From: Prochlorococcus sp. AG-442-B03
Lineage (GTDB): Bacteria > Cyanobacteriota > Cyanobacteriia > PCC-6307 > Cyanobiaceae
DNA length: 34,058 nucleotides
Direction: 5' to 3'
Assembly (NCBI GenBank): GCA_003212395.1
Contig: QCPU01000014.1
Span: 1-34,058 of the forward strand
In this document: positions 34,007 to 34,058 of the stretch, in pieces
How the letters are laid out: each line of letters opens with the position of its first letter
How positions within the stretch are numbered: the stretch's first letter is position 1
The notes under the pieces: model-generated
The model's input: only the letters and a program-made list of their open reading frames with translations
What the model was told of the DNA's origin: nothing
Database searches by the model: none
Program-made: the position numbers and the translations under genes

Positions 34007-34058
34007 ATGGATTCGATTACTTCCGCTGCATCAGTTGTAGCTGCTGGTTTAGCAGTTG
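34007..34058 (+). CDS. atpE: ATP synthase F0 subunit c (5' end only)
   Basis: Partial, cut by the window end. The first 17 residues read MDSITSAASVVAAGLAV, identical in character to the start of cyanobacterial/plastid subunit c, whose first helix continues with a glycine-rich motif beyond the window. Cyanobacterial annotations also use atpH for this gene. It is the third gene of the ATP synthase operon. Subunit c forms the rotating ring and is needed in many copies, so its higher expression fits the processing-like hairpin just upstream. Confidence 0.92.
   Translation, partial: MDSITSAASVVAAGLAV

Overview
The window is chromosomal DNA of a marine picocyanobacterium, almost certainly a high-light Prochlorococcus. 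Four things point there: the very low G+C, the cyanobacterial split of RNA polymerase beta' into rpoC1 and rpoC2, a single-helix high-light-inducible (Hli) protein, and a biotin operon carrying the cyanobacterial BioK-type esterase. Genes are densely packed, several start at TTG or GTG, and no tRNA, rRNA, CRISPR array, insertion sequence or phage gene was found. This is core genome, not an island.

Layout. 1-10480: tatD, then rpoB-rpoC1-rpoC2 on the + strand. 10525-15054 (+): a 51-residue Hli protein, rlmN, a tiny 41-residue putative membrane protein, a HEAT-repeat protein, and a tight group of DUF2997, Ycf35 (DUF1257), a small Fe-S ferredoxin and an aldo/keto-reductase-like protein. 15057-15770 (-): rsmG. 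15861-16575 (+): a membrane-anchored J-domain protein and a DUF3143 protein. 16584-21148 (-): the biotin operon bioF-bioK-bioC-bioD-bioA, whose genes overlap or abut. 21288-24014 (+): a Ski2/Mtr4-like helicase. 24024-26753 (-): purB then fumC. 27044-27856 (+): tlyA. 27858-28466 (-): a small unknown gene followed by glnB (PII). 28656-29066 (+): queF. 29063-32324 (-): ftsW, ccdA, ccs1. 32592-34058 (+): the start of the ATP synthase operon, with atpI, atpB (subunit a) and the first 17 codons of the subunit c gene.

Functional themes are transcription (RNAP), RNA modification (RlmN, RsmG, TlyA, QueF), biotin synthesis from malonyl-ACP methyl ester to dethiobiotin (bioB is not in the window), thylakoid cytochrome c maturation by System II (CcdA, Ccs1), nitrogen signalling (PII) and ATP synthesis.

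The least explained parts are: the Ycf35/DUF2997/ferredoxin/reductase group; two to three unannotated micro-ORFs; a hairpin plus T-run inside bioA that points the wrong way for bioA; a hairpin with two alternative pairings between atpB and the subunit c gene; an NtcA-like site ahead of the glnB unit; and five convergent gene pairs with at most 9 bases between stops. No clear new multi-gene system (defence, secretion, toxin) is visible.
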